From contig NZ_SPQM01000121.1 in assembly GCF_004570345.1 (NCBI RefSeq), forward strand, positions 1 to 14,571: a stretch of 14,571 nucleotides of DNA, given 5' to 3'. Numbering within the stretch: the first letter of the stretch is position 1; each line of letters opens with the position of its first letter. The notes under the pieces are model-generated. The model did not search any database. It had not been told where the DNA came from and saw only the letters and a list, made by a program, of their open reading frames with translations. The DNA is from Blastococcus sp. CT_GayMR20 (GTDB lineage Bacteria > Actinomycetota > Actinomycetes > Mycobacteriales > Geodermatophilaceae). This document shows, in pieces, positions 1-9,125 of the stretch. The position numbers and the translations under genes were made by a program.

Positions 1-138
1 GCCCACGACGTCGGCGGCCCGGGTCGGGATCTGGGTGATCTGCACGGTGGCAGAGCTGCTGGGCACCGTGGAGCAGCCCGAGACGGCGAGCAGGAGGGCG
101 GTCAGCGCGGCCCACCAGGCGCCGGGGCGCCGGCTCAC
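1..138 (-). CDS. lpqB: LpqB lipoprotein, N-terminal fragment (left copy)
   Basis: First 46 codons of the lipoprotein encoded after mtrB, running off the window at base 1. The GTG start at 138-136 overlaps the mtrB stop by 4 bases. The product has a short Arg-rich start (SRRPG), a hydrophobic segment and a lipobox ending VSGC with the lipidated cysteine at residue 22, so it should be exported and anchored on the outer face of the membrane. After the cysteine comes STVPSSS, which resembles mycobacterial LpqB. Mirror of 14434-14571. Confidence 0.8.
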   Translation of the reverse strand, partial: MSRRPGAWWAALTALLLAVSGCSTVPSSSATVQITQIPTRAADVVG

Positions 139-1856
139 ACCGGTGTCCCGGGACGGCGGACGACAGCGGGGCGCAGCGGCAGCGGAGAGCTGGTGAGATC
201 GCCCCCCGCGGTGAGCGGCAGCGTGAGGCGGAATTGGGCGCCGGCCCCCGGCTGTCCCCAGACCTGCAACCAGCCGCCGTGCAGCCGCGCGTCCTCGAGG
301 CTGATGGAGAGGCCGAGGCCGCTGCCGCCGACGGTGCGCACGCGCGAGGGGTCGGCCCGCCAGAACCGGTCGAAGACGTGCTGCGCCTCGGCAGAGGAGA
401 GGCCGACACCCAGGTCGCGGACGGTCACCGCGGCCGCTGTCCGGTTGGCCGCCAGCGTGATCTCCACGGGACGGCCGGCGCCGTGCTCGATTGCGTTGCC
501 GACCAGGTTCCGCAGGATCCGCTCGACCCGCCGCGCGTCCACCTCGGCGATGACGTCCTCGTCGGATGCGTTGACGACGAGTTCGGTCTCGTGCCGCTCG
601 GCGAGGCCGTACATGCCGGCCACGACCCTGGCGACGAGGGCGCCCAGTTCGGTGGGCTCGGAGTCCAGGACGGCGGCCCCGGCGTCGTACCGGCTGATCT
701 CGAGCAGATCCGTGAGCAGGCCCTCGAACCGGTCCAGCTCGGCGCGCAGCAGCTCGGCGGACCGGGCGACGTGCGGCGGGAAGTCGCCCCGTGCCTCGTG
801 CAGCACGTCGGCCGCCATCTGGACGGTGGTCAGCGGGGTGCGCAGCTCGTGGGACACGTCGGAGGTGAAGCGCTGCTGCAGCTGGGACAGCCCCTCCAGC
901 TGGGTGATCTGCCGCTGGAGGCTGTCGGCCATCGCGTTGAAGCTGGTCGCCAGGCGGGCGAGGTCGTCCTCGCCGCGGACGGCCATGCGTTCCTCGAGCT
1001 GACCCTCGGCCAGCCGCTGGGCGGTGCCCGCGGCCCGCCGCACGGGATCGACCACCAGCCGGGTGACCAGGACACCGATGCCGACGACGAACAGGGTGAG
1101 CGCGATCCCGCTGATCACGACGGTGCTGCGGATCAGGGACAGGCTCTCGTCCTCCTGCACCAGAGGGAATGCGTAGTAGAGCTCGATGCGCTGGCTGCCT
1201 CCGGCGTCGCTGGGGACGGCCGCCCCGACCAGGAGGGTCGGCCGGAGCTCTCCGTTGTCGTCGGGGATCAGGTCGTACTTCCAGGACCGCCCGCCGGCCT
1301 CGACGTCCGCGCGCAGGTCCGGAGGCAGGGCGTCCAGGACCGCGCGATGGCTGGTCGCGTTGCGTTCGATGTCGCCGGACCTGTGCACCATGACGACGTC
1401 GAAGTCGCCGGCCGCGCCGCCGCGGGCGAGGAGCTGGCGGACCGTGCTGTCCAGCGTCGAGCGCACGGTCGAGGCGTCACCGGTGGCGATGCCCGCCACC
1501 TGGGTCTGCGCGTAGACCACCCCGTTCTGGGCCTGGTCGATGGCCGCCTCGCGCTTGACGCGCAGCAGCTGGTCACGGATCTGGCTGAACAGCACGAGGC
1601 TGACGATGATCACCACGGTGCCGGCGACGACCATGGTGATGGCGCCGATGCGCACCTGCAGGGACGACCGCCAGGTCTGCAGGGCGCGGGCGGCCGCCCG
1701 CCCGATGTGGACCCGCGCCCGCCGTCGGGCACGCACCAGCCTCCGCCGCAGGCCGCGGCGGACCCCGGTCAGCTCGGCGGACGCACGGCCTGGCTCACCG
1801 GGGGCCGGGGACGGCGTCGTCCCGGTACCCGTCTCCGGGGAACGGGTGACGGTCAC
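135..1856 (-). CDS. mtrB: MtrB sensor histidine kinase (left copy)
   Basis: Membrane histidine kinase of the MtrAB system, 573 residues from the GTG at 1856-1854. An upstream in-frame GTG at 1898 would give 587 residues and overlap mtrA. Using the 573-residue numbering: membrane segments at about 70-90 and 243-265 enclose an extracellular sensor region. HAMP follows at about 266-317, then the H-box SDVSHELRTPL with the phosphorylated His336. The N-box is RNLVGNAIEH and the ATP lid is GGSGLGLSI at about 510-518. It follows mtrA by 10 bases and overlaps lpqB by 4, so the three are probably co-transcribed. Mirror of 12716-14437. Confidence 0.9.
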   Translation of the reverse strand: MTVTRSPETGTGTTPSPAPGEPGRASAELTGVRRGLRRRLVRARRRARVHIGRAAARALQTWRSSLQVRIGAITMVVAGTVVIIVSLVLFSQIRDQLLRVKREAAIDQAQNGVVYAQTQVAGIATGDASTVRSTLDSTVRQLLARGGAAGDFDVVMVHRSGDIERNATSHRAVLDALPPDLRADVEAGGRSWKYDLIPDDNGELRPTLLVGAAVPSDAGGSQRIELYYAFPLVQEDESLSLIRSTVVISGIALTLFVVGIGVLVTRLVVDPVRRAAGTAQRLAEGQLEERMAVRGEDDLARLATSFNAMADSLQRQITQLEGLSQLQQRFTSDVSHELRTPLTTVQMAADVLHEARGDFPPHVARSAELLRAELDRFEGLLTDLLEISRYDAGAAVLDSEPTELGALVARVVAGMYGLAERHETELVVNASDEDVIAEVDARRVERILRNLVGNAIEHGAGRPVEITLAANRTAAAVTVRDLGVGLSSAEAQHVFDRFWRADPSRVRTVGGSGLGLSISLEDARLHGGWLQVWGQPGAGAQFRLTLPLTAGGDLTSSPLPLRPAVVRRPGTPV

Positions 1857-1866
1857 AGCCCCATTG

Positions 1867-2583
1867 TCATGGCGGGCCGGCCTTGTACCCCACGCCACGC
1901 ACAGTCAGCACGACCTCGGGCTTCTCCGGGTCGCGCTCGATCTTCGCCCGCAGCCGCTGCACGTGGACGTTCACCAGCCGGGTGTCGGCCGCGTGCCGGT
2001 AGCCCCACACCTGCTCGAGCAGGAGCTCGCGGGTGAACACCTGGCGCGGCTTGCGGGCCAGCGCGACCAGCAGGTCGAACTCCAGCGGGGTGAGCGCGAT
2101 CGGGACGCCGTCCCGGGTGACCTGATGGGCCGGGACGTCGATCTGCACGTCCCCGATCGCGAGGTTCTCGGCCTGCCCGGTCTCGCCGCGGCGCAGCTGG
2201 GCGCGCACCCGCGCGACGAGCTCCACCGGCTTGAACGGCTTGGTCACGTAGTCGTCGGCGCCGGCCTCGAGGCCCTGGACGATGTCGATCGTGTCGCCCT
2301 TGGCGGTCAGCATGACGATCGGCACGGTCGACTGCGTGCGGATGTCCTGGCAGATCTGCAGGCCGTTGCGGCCGGGCAGCATCAGGTCCAGGAGGACGAG
2401 GTCGGGACGCGTCTGCTGGAAGACGCCGACCGCCCGGTTGCCGTCGGAGACGAAGGCTGGTTCGTACCCTTCGCGCCGCAGCACGATGCCGAGCATCTCG
2501 GCGAGGGCGGCATCGTCGTCGACGACCAGGACACGGCCGCGACTGGGACCGTTCTGCGGAGCGGTAGGTGGCACGGGGCCCAT
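1867..2583 (-). CDS. mtrA: MtrA response regulator (left copy)
   Basis: OmpR/PhoB-type response regulator, 238 residues from the ATG at 2583. The receiver domain (about 17-132) shows the acidic cluster VVDDD, the phospho-acceptor Asp66 in LLDLMLPG, Thr93 in MLTAK and Lys115 in TKPFKP. The winged-helix domain (about 140-238) ends VLTVRGVGYKAGPP, as in mycobacterial MtrA. A GTG at 2574 would give 235 residues and is a serious alternative start, because neither start has a Shine-Dalgarno sequence. The gene lies directly after a strong hairpin and 10 bases before mtrB. Mirror of 11989-12705. Confidence 0.95.
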   Translation of the reverse strand: MGPVPPTAPQNGPSRGRVLVVDDDAALAEMLGIVLRREGYEPAFVSDGNRAVGVFQQTRPDLVLLDLMLPGRNGLQICQDIRTQSTVPIVMLTAKGDTIDIVQGLEAGADDYVTKPFKPVELVARVRAQLRRGETGQAENLAIGDVQIDVPAHQVTRDGVPIALTPLEFDLLVALARKPRQVFTRELLLEQVWGYRHAADTRLVNVHVQRLRAKIERDPEKPEVVLTVRGVGYKAGPP

Positions 2584-2601
2584 TCTGCGCTGGTGAGGGG
2601 C

Positions 2602-2646
2602 AAAGGGCGCCCACCCGCCCGGGTGAGATCCCGGAGCGGGTGGGCG
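2602..2646 (-). terminator. Hairpin between ahcY and mtrA (left copy)
   Basis: Mirror of 11926-11970. On the - strand an 11-base outer stem stacks on a 5-base inner stem with one bulged base and a 6-base loop, followed by a short T run. It is a probable terminator or attenuator for ahcY transcripts. Confidence 0.6.
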
Positions 2647-2652
2647 GCGAGG

Positions 2653-2673
2653 GGACTTTCAGCGCGAAAGTCC
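2653..2673 (-). terminator. Short hairpin just after ahcY (left copy)
   Basis: Stem GGACTTTC / GAAAGTCC with a 5-base loop, starting 2 bases after the ahcY stop. There is no T tract. It may protect the 3' end of the transcript or work together with the larger hairpin next to it. Confidence 0.4.
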
Positions 2674-2675
2674 GC

Positions 2676-4169
<1,494 letters not shown>

Positions 4170-4267
4170 GTCGCTCCAGGGTGCGGCCCGGCCACGAACG
4201 GCTCGGGCTGGTTGCGGTAAGGGAGAGCGAGCATGCCGAGGCTTCGGCGGGGCTCGTGCCGCCGCCC

Positions 4268-4273
4268 ACGATA
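4268..4273 (-). promoter_or_regulatory. ahcY: Candidate -10 element for ahcY (left copy)
   Basis: TATCGT fits the TAnnnT pattern and lies about 98 bases before the ahcY start. No convincing -35 box is visible, and the place where it should be overlaps the 23-base palindrome. Weak evidence. Confidence 0.25.
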
Positions 4274-4286
4274 CCCGGGAACTGAT

Positions 4287-4309
4287 GATGATCAGGTGAC
4301 CTGATCATC
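4287..4309. repeat. 23-base palindrome at the ahcY side of the cassette (left copy)
   Basis: Arms GATGATCAGGT and ACCTGATCATC around one central base. Identical in sequence, up to the central base, to the palindrome at 5490-5512 on the other side of the gene. Confidence 0.9.
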
Positions 4310-4312
4310 AGT

Positions 4313-4346
4313 GGTCCTGGCTCACGATCGACGGTGAGCCAGGACC
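4313..4346. repeat. TCCTGGCTCAC hairpin, ahcY side (left copy)
   Basis: Perfect 13-base stem (GGTCCTGGCTCAC type) with an 8-base loop containing ATCGAC on this strand. A further half copy, GGTGAGCCAGGA, follows at 4353-4364. Could act as a bidirectional terminator and is part of the cassette's inverted end. Confidence 0.8.
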
Positions 4347-4370
4347 CCCGCAGGTGAGCCAGGAGCCGGC

Positions 4371-5369
4371 TCAGGCGGCCTCGGCGTCTGCTCCAGGCTC
4401 GCGACGACGGACGACGGTGTAGCGACGGGGACCCGTGTAGGGCGTCGCGAGCAGCCGTGCGATGCCCGCGGCGACACCCGGCCAGCTGCCACCCAGGTCC
4501 GCCTTCGCAATACGCACGAAGCGGACGTCCAGCCCGCGCACCCGGTCCTCGCGGCGCTTCTCCTCCCACAGCACCTCGCCGGGCGTGCGACAGTCCCGCG
4601 GATCGAGGTACTTCACGCGTCCGTCGAACTCCAGCGCCAGTGCGGCGTCCTCGTACCAGGCATCGACCCGGGCGACGAATCCGTGTGCGTTGTGCAGCTC
4701 CACCTGCAGCTCCGGGGTCGGCAGACCAGCTGCGAGCAGGGCCAGCCGACCTTCCGTCTCGAGCGGTGACTCGGCGCGCCCGTCACTCAGCCCCAGGGCG
4801 CGGGCCGCGGCGGAGGCCCCGGTCCGGTGCCTGGCGGAGTGCACCGCGTCCTGGAGTTCCGCCCGACGGACGAGCCCGTCGTTCAGCGCCGCGTCCATGG
4901 CGACGACGGCTTGCAGCTGAGACCACTCCCGGGCGCAGTCGACGAGGGTCCGGGCGACGGTCGTCGTCCTGTAGGTGAGCCATGGGACGACGTCGTCCGG
5001 CGGGAGCGCAGCTCGGGCCACGCGGTAACCACGACCCCGTCGCCACTGGTCGACCGAGGTCACCCGTACGTCCCGGGTCTCGACTCGCGGAACGAGGAGA
5101 CGGTGCAGTCGCGCCGCGGAGCTGTGACTGAGGACCGGGCCCGGTTGAAGGCTGAGGAGCACGGCGACGCAATCCATGAGGTGCCGCTCCCGGTCGTCGG
5201 CGGCCTCCAGACGATCCCGGGACACGTAGACGCCCTTGCGCAGCCGAAGCCACCGGCCACTGCGGAGGGCCGACTTGATGTCATCGAGGGCGTAACCGGC
5301 CGTCAGGGATTCCTGGCTGGTGAACACACCGAACCGGAGTGCGGCGACGGACTGGAGGATCGGATGCAC
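4371..5369 (-). CDS. AbiEi-like winged-helix / PD-(D/E)xK nuclease-fold protein (left copy)
   Basis: 332 residues from a GTG start at 5369, with no Shine-Dalgarno sequence. The N-terminal part (about 11-50, FTSQESLTAGYALDD...RKGVYV) looks like the AbiEi-type winged helix of type IV antitoxins. The C-terminal part (about 200-290) looks like the DUF559/Vsr-like nuclease fold, with Glu204, Asp236 in RVDAWY, Glu247 in LEFDG and Lys253, then a basic helix EKRREDRVRG and strand DVRFVRI. No partner AbiEii toxin gene is next to it. It is the only gene inside the inverted-repeat cassette. Its function is unknown; nuclease or regulator are both possible. Mirror of 9203-10201. Confidence 0.8.
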   Translation of the reverse strand: MHPILQSVAALRFGVFTSQESLTAGYALDDIKSALRSGRWLRLRKGVYVSRDRLEAADDRERHLMDCVAVLLSLQPGPVLSHSSAARLHRLLVPRVETRDVRVTSVDQWRRGRGYRVARAALPPDDVVPWLTYRTTTVARTLVDCAREWSQLQAVVAMDAALNDGLVRRAELQDAVHSARHRTGASAAARALGLSDGRAESPLETEGRLALLAAGLPTPELQVELHNAHGFVARVDAWYEDAALALEFDGRVKYLDPRDCRTPGEVLWEEKRREDRVRGLDVRFVRIAKADLGGSWPGVAAGIARLLATPYTGPRRYTVVRRREPGADAEAA

Positions 5370-5450
5370 GCGAAGCAGTCTCGGCCCCGGTACCCACCCC
5401 GGGGACCGACCACCGGCATCTGTGGACAGCGTCGTCCTGGCTCAGCGTGT

Positions 5451-5488
5451 GGGGTCCTGGCTCACCATCGACGGTGAGCTAGGACCCC
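5451..5488. repeat. TCCTGGCTCACC hairpin, manA side (left copy)
   Basis: 16-base stem with one mismatch (15 pairs) and a 6-base loop, followed inward by a half copy at 5434-5446. It lies 31 bases beyond the manA stop on this arm and may end manA transcription. Mirror of 9084-9121. Confidence 0.85.
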
Positions 5489-5489
5489 C

Positions 5490-5512
5490 GATGATCAGGT
5501 GACCTGATCATC
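5490..5512. repeat. 23-base palindrome, manA side (left copy)
   Basis: Same palindrome as at 4287-4309, seven bases beyond the manA stop codon. Its arms are 11 bases around one central base. Mirror of 9060-9082. Confidence 0.9.
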
Positions 5513-5519
5513 ATCGCGC

Positions 5520-6695
5520 TCAGGCCAGGTTCGTGGTGGCGCGGTAGAGGACGGCCGGGCCGCGGGCGTTCACCGGGGCACCGGCCGGCACGAACGCCGA
5601 AGCGCCCTGCTCGAGGATGACCTCCGTGTCGGCCGAGCTCAGCACCGCCGTGCCCTCGGTGCACAGCAGCACCTGGGGGCCGCGGGTGGTGAGCGTGCCG
5701 GACTGCTCGTCGAGCTGGCAGCGGGTGAGGTCGAAGTCCTCGATCGGCACCGGGTAGCGCAGCCCGCCCGGGCCGAGCACCGGGTGCAGGACCGGCACCT
5801 GTCCGTCGGTGAAGTCCAGCACCTCGATGAGGGCCGCCAGGTCGACGTGCTTGCCGGTGAGGCCCCCGCGCAGGACGTTGTCCGAGCTGGCCATCACCTC
5901 GACACCGGCACCGGAGAGGTAGGCGTGCAGGTTGCCGGCGGGAAGGAAGACGGCCTCACCCGGAGCCAGCTTCAGGTGGTTGCACATCAGCGAGATCACC
6001 ACGCCCGGGTCGCCGGGATAGGTCTCGGCCAGCGACGCGGCCCACCGGTAGGTGTTGATGAACTCCGGGTCGTGGGCGGCCACGAAGCGACTCGCGGCCT
6101 CGGCGACGGCGCTCACGAGGACACCACGCGTCTCCGGCGACAGCGCGATCAGCTGGGGAATGGCCGCGCGCAGCCCACCGCGAGCGAGCGCCGCGATCGT
6201 GGGCTTGAGCTCGGGCACCTGCAGTTTGGCGAGGCAGTGCAGCGAGGCCTCGACGGGGCGGAAGCCGCAGAGGGCCTCGACGGGGGTCAGCGCGAGCAGC
6301 AGCTCCGGCTTGTGGAACGGGTCCTTGAACGTCCGTGTCGGATCGTCCCGCGGCACGCCGGCGGCCTCCTCGGCGGCGAAGCCTGCCTGGGCCTGCTCGT
6401 TCGTGGGATGCGCCTGCAGTGACAGCGGCTGGTCGGCGGCGAGCACCTTGAGGAGAAAGGGCAGCCGGGTGCCGAACCGCTCGCGGACCTCGGTGCCGAG
6501 CAGGCCGTCGGGTTGCTCCTCGATCGCCTTGTCCAGGGGAGTGCCGTTGGCGAGGATGCTGGGGGCGTCGGGGTGCGCACCCATCCACAACTCTGCGTAC
6601 GGCTTGTCCGCGGGGCTCGGCTCACCGAGGAGCTCGGGGATCACGGTGCGCGATCCCCACGGGTAATGACGCACGGTGTTCTGCAGCTGCCACAT
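5520..6695 (-). CDS. manA: Mannose-6-phosphate isomerase, type I (left copy)
   Basis: Zinc-dependent isomerase that interconverts fructose-6-phosphate and mannose-6-phosphate and feeds GDP-mannose for mannosylated envelope lipids and glycans. 391 residues starting MWQLQNTVRHYPWGS. Zinc ligands by family comparison are Gln94 and His96 (SLQAHP), Glu131 (HKPE) and His257 (GNLHAYL); the substrate-site Arg276 is in SDNVLRGGLTGKHVD. The reading frame stays open further upstream, but the sequence there is a shadow of glpD, so the ATG at 6695 is preferred. Mirror of 7877-9052. Confidence 0.96.
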   Translation of the reverse strand: MWQLQNTVRHYPWGSRTVIPELLGEPSPADKPYAELWMGAHPDAPSILANGTPLDKAIEEQPDGLLGTEVRERFGTRLPFLLKVLAADQPLSLQAHPTNEQAQAGFAAEEAAGVPRDDPTRTFKDPFHKPELLLALTPVEALCGFRPVEASLHCLAKLQVPELKPTIAALARGGLRAAIPQLIALSPETRGVLVSAVAEAASRFVAAHDPEFINTYRWAASLAETYPGDPGVVISLMCNHLKLAPGEAVFLPAGNLHAYLSGAGVEVMASSDNVLRGGLTGKHVDLAALIEVLDFTDGQVPVLHPVLGPGGLRYPVPIEDFDLTRCQLDEQSGTLTTRGPQVLLCTEGTAVLSSADTEVILEQGASAFVPAGAPVNARGPAVLYRATTNLA

Positions 6696-6703
6696 CGCGA
6701 GGA

Positions 6704-6709
6704 AGACTA
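6704..6709 (-). promoter_or_regulatory. manA: Candidate manA -10 element, leaderless (left copy)
   Basis: TAGTCT fits TAnnnT and ends 8 bases before the manA ATG, so transcription would begin at or next to the start codon. No clear -35 box. Mirror of 7863-7868. Confidence 0.4.
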
Positions 6710-6789
6710 GTCCTTCACACGCCCCGCACCCTGGGTTTCGAGACGCCCGGCGCCCCGTGCACCCCACCCGCCCCTCGACAGCGGACGCG

Positions 6790-7387
6790 TCACACCGCGG
6801 CGCGCACGTCCGGTGCGCCGAGGCGGGCGGCGTCGGCGGTGTGGTCGTCGGGCATCCGCTGGGACTCGCGCTCGGCGGCCACCCGCGCGGCGTAGTGCTC
6901 GACCTCCCGGCCGGCGCGCTCGTCGTCCCAGCCGAGCACCGCGGCCATGAGCGCGGCCACCTCCGGGGCGGACTCGACACCGCGGTGGTCGGTCTCGATC
7001 GAGACGCGCGTCCGCCGGGTCAGGACGTCGTCCAGGTGCAGGGCCCCCTCGGCGGTCACCGCGTGCACGACCTCGGCGGCCAGGTAGCCGGGCGCACCGG
7101 TGAGCGGCCGGGCCAGCGCGGGATCGGCCCGCGCGAGGTCCAGGACGTCGCCGATCCGGTCGCCGTGCCGGCGCAGCAGCCGGGCGACGGTCTCCTCGGG
7201 CAGTCCGGCGGCGGCGGCGAGCTCGGCGGCCCGCTCCCGGACGTCCTCCCAGCGGTGCGCGCCGACCAAGGGCAGCAGCGCCGTGCGGGACGGCGGCACG
7301 CCGGGAAGTCCCTCCACCGCGGCGTCGACGGCGTCCTCCGCCATCACGCGGTAGGTCGTGTACTTGCCGCCGGCCACGAGGACGAGA
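6790..7387 (-). CDS. glpD: Glycerol-3-phosphate dehydrogenase, C-terminal part (left copy, cut at junction)
   Basis: About 199 codons of the FAD enzyme that oxidises glycerol-3-phosphate to dihydroxyacetone phosphate at the membrane; the full protein is usually about 550-590 residues, so roughly the first two thirds are missing. The fragment begins at the junction with LVLVAGGKYTTYRVMAEDAV, the family's conserved GGKxTTYR region, and continues through the helical C-terminal domain (TGAPGYLAAEVVHAVTAEGA, then DDVLTRRTRVSIE). It ends DVRAAV, 94 bases before manA. The reading frame stays open to 7896 only by running into the inverted copy, which adds non-GlpD sequence. A P-G pair just past the junction may also be native. 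This is the longer of the two glpD pieces. Confidence 0.88.
7185..7387. other. Unpaired spacer between the arms (glpD interior)
   Basis: These 203 bases have no copy elsewhere in the window. On the - strand they encode about 67 residues of GlpD, including the family-typical stretch AGGKYTTYR, in frame with the glpD end in the left arm. Read on the + strand into the right arm they give no GlpD sequence. The spacer is thus ordinary gene sequence that was read on one side of a fold-back only, not a separate genetic element. Confidence 0.9.
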
Positions 7388-7782
7388 CCCGGCTGCTGCG
7401 CCGGCACGGCGACCGGATCGGCGACGTCCTGGACCTCGCGCGGGCCGATCCCGCGCTGGCCCGGCCGCTCACCGGTGCGCCCGGCTACCTGGCCGCCGAG
7501 GTCGTGCACGCGGTGACCGCCGAGGGGGCCCTGCACCTGGACGACGTCCTGACCCGGCGGACGCGCGTCTCGATCGAGACCGACCACCGCGGTGTCGAGT
7601 CCGCCCCGGAGGTGGCCGCGCTCATGGCCGCGGTGCTCGGCTGGGACGACGAGCGCGCCGGCCGGGAGGTCGAGCACTACGCCGCGCGGGTGGCCGCCGA
7701 GCGCGAGTCCCAGCGGATGCCCGACGACCACACCGCCGACGCCGCCCGCCTCGGCGCACCGGACGTGCGCGCCGCGGTGTGA
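7388..7782 (+). CDS. glpD: Glycerol-3-phosphate dehydrogenase, C-terminal end (right copy, cut at junction)
   Basis: About 131 codons of the GlpD C-terminal domain, from RLLRRHGDRIGDVLDL to the stop at 7780-7782. It contains GAPGYLAAEVVHAVTAEGA and the DDVLTRRTR helix typical of this domain. The GGKYTTYR region lies only in the spacer and is not joined to this copy: upstream the frame runs through antisense sequence of the other copy. The apparent 368-residue frame from 6676 is therefore a chimera. The gene is co-directional with manA, 94 bases upstream of it; no terminator was recognised between them. Confidence 0.88.
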
Positions 7783-7862
7783 CGCGTCCGCTGTCGAGGG
7801 GCGGGTGGGGTGCACGGGGCGCCGGGCGTCTCGAAACCCAGGGTGCGGGGCGTGTGAAGGAC

Positions 7863-7868
7863 TAGTCT
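7863..7868 (+). promoter_or_regulatory. manA: Candidate manA -10 element, leaderless
   Basis: TAGTCT matches the actinobacterial TAnnnT -10 pattern and ends 8 bases before the ATG at 7877, which would put the first transcribed base at or within a base or two of the start codon. The only purine-rich stretch, GAAGGA at 7856-7861, is 15 bases from the ATG, rather far for a ribosome binding site, which favours leaderless translation. A -35 box is not evident. Confidence 0.4.
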
Positions 7869-7876
7869 TCCTCGCG

Positions 7877-9052
7877 ATGTGGCAGCTGCAGAACACCGTG
7901 CGTCATTACCCGTGGGGATCGCGCACCGTGATCCCCGAGCTCCTCGGTGAGCCGAGCCCCGCGGACAAGCCGTACGCAGAGTTGTGGATGGGTGCGCACC
8001 CCGACGCCCCCAGCATCCTCGCCAACGGCACTCCCCTGGACAAGGCGATCGAGGAGCAACCCGACGGCCTGCTCGGCACCGAGGTCCGCGAGCGGTTCGG
8101 CACCCGGCTGCCCTTTCTCCTCAAGGTGCTCGCCGCCGACCAGCCGCTGTCACTGCAGGCGCATCCCACGAACGAGCAGGCCCAGGCAGGCTTCGCCGCC
8201 GAGGAGGCCGCCGGCGTGCCGCGGGACGATCCGACACGGACGTTCAAGGACCCGTTCCACAAGCCGGAGCTGCTGCTCGCGCTGACCCCCGTCGAGGCCC
8301 TCTGCGGCTTCCGCCCCGTCGAGGCCTCGCTGCACTGCCTCGCCAAACTGCAGGTGCCCGAGCTCAAGCCCACGATCGCGGCGCTCGCTCGCGGTGGGCT
8401 GCGCGCGGCCATTCCCCAGCTGATCGCGCTGTCGCCGGAGACGCGTGGTGTCCTCGTGAGCGCCGTCGCCGAGGCCGCGAGTCGCTTCGTGGCCGCCCAC
8501 GACCCGGAGTTCATCAACACCTACCGGTGGGCCGCGTCGCTGGCCGAGACCTATCCCGGCGACCCGGGCGTGGTGATCTCGCTGATGTGCAACCACCTGA
8601 AGCTGGCTCCGGGTGAGGCCGTCTTCCTTCCCGCCGGCAACCTGCACGCCTACCTCTCCGGTGCCGGTGTCGAGGTGATGGCCAGCTCGGACAACGTCCT
8701 GCGCGGGGGCCTCACCGGCAAGCACGTCGACCTGGCGGCCCTCATCGAGGTGCTGGACTTCACCGACGGACAGGTGCCGGTCCTGCACCCGGTGCTCGGC
8801 CCGGGCGGGCTGCGCTACCCGGTGCCGATCGAGGACTTCGACCTCACCCGCTGCCAGCTCGACGAGCAGTCCGGCACGCTCACCACCCGCGGCCCCCAGG
8901 TGCTGCTGTGCACCGAGGGCACGGCGGTGCTGAGCTCGGCCGACACGGAGGTCATCCTCGAGCAGGGCGCTTCGGCGTTCGTGCCGGCCGGTGCCCCGGT
9001 GAACGCCCGCGGCCCGGCCGTCCTCTACCGCGCCACCACGAACCTGGCCTGA
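7877..9052 (+). CDS. manA: Mannose-6-phosphate isomerase, type I
   Basis: Cytoplasmic zinc cupin enzyme that interconverts fructose-6-phosphate and mannose-6-phosphate, the entry to GDP-mannose and mannosylated cell-envelope products. 391 residues, normal for the family. Motifs visible: YPWGS at 11-15; the QxH zinc pair Gln94/His96 in LSLQAHP; Glu131 in FHKPELL; the cupin strand GEAVFLPAGNLHAYL with His257; and SDNVLRGGLTGKH with Arg276 and Lys282, where the conserved substrate-site Arg lies. The frame is open back to 7592, but that part is an out-of-frame reading of glpD and is excluded. The stop is 7 bases before a palindrome that begins the repeat-bounded cassette. Confidence 0.97.
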   Translation: MWQLQNTVRHYPWGSRTVIPELLGEPSPADKPYAELWMGAHPDAPSILANGTPLDKAIEEQPDGLLGTEVRERFGTRLPFLLKVLAADQPLSLQAHPTNEQAQAGFAAEEAAGVPRDDPTRTFKDPFHKPELLLALTPVEALCGFRPVEASLHCLAKLQVPELKPTIAALARGGLRAAIPQLIALSPETRGVLVSAVAEAASRFVAAHDPEFINTYRWAASLAETYPGDPGVVISLMCNHLKLAPGEAVFLPAGNLHAYLSGAGVEVMASSDNVLRGGLTGKHVDLAALIEVLDFTDGQVPVLHPVLGPGGLRYPVPIEDFDLTRCQLDEQSGTLTTRGPQVLLCTEGTAVLSSADTEVILEQGASAFVPAGAPVNARGPAVLYRATTNLA

Positions 9053-9059
9053 GCGCGAT

Positions 9060-9082
9060 GATGATCAGGTCACCTGATCATC
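9060..9082. repeat. 23-base palindrome, manA side
   Basis: Arms GATGATCAGGT and ACCTGATCATC around a single central C at 9071. The same 23 bases recur at 10263-10285. It could be a protein-binding site, a recombination site or the outer end of the cassette. Confidence 0.92.
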
Positions 9083-9083
9083 G

Positions 9084-9121
9084 GGGGTCCTAGCTCACCG
9101 TCGATGGTGAGCCAGGACCCC
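9084..9121. repeat. Hairpin repeat, manA side
   Basis: A 16-base stem, 9084-9099 with 9106-9121, has 15 pairs (one A/C mismatch at 9092/9113) and the loop GTCGAT. It is about 33/36 identical, in direct orientation, to 10225-10260. It starts 31 bases after the manA stop and would be a strong though T-poor bidirectional terminator. Confidence 0.88.
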
Positions 9122-9125
9122 ACAC

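Larger units (their letters stand above)
4287..5512. mobile_element. Cassette with mirror-order inverted ends (left copy)
   Basis: Mirror of 9060-10285. A 1226-base segment between ahcY and manA carries one gene and has imperfect inverted ends of about 79 bases: a 23-base palindrome outermost, then a hairpin, then a half hairpin. No target duplication is visible. Details are given at the right-arm copy. Confidence 0.5.

Noticed and set aside
7592..7876. Open 95-codon extension upstream of manA
   Set aside because: It is an out-of-frame reading of glpD rich in Pro, Arg and Ser, unlike any ManA N-terminus. The family start MWQLQNTVRHYPWGS fits at 7877.
6676..7896. Two overlapping 368-codon open frames (6676-7782 + and 6790-7896 -) that cross the centre
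   Set aside because: Both are chimeras created by the fold-back: each joins antisense sequence of one copy to the glpD 3' end of the other. Only 6790-7387 (-) and 7388-7782 (+) are real glpD coding sequence.
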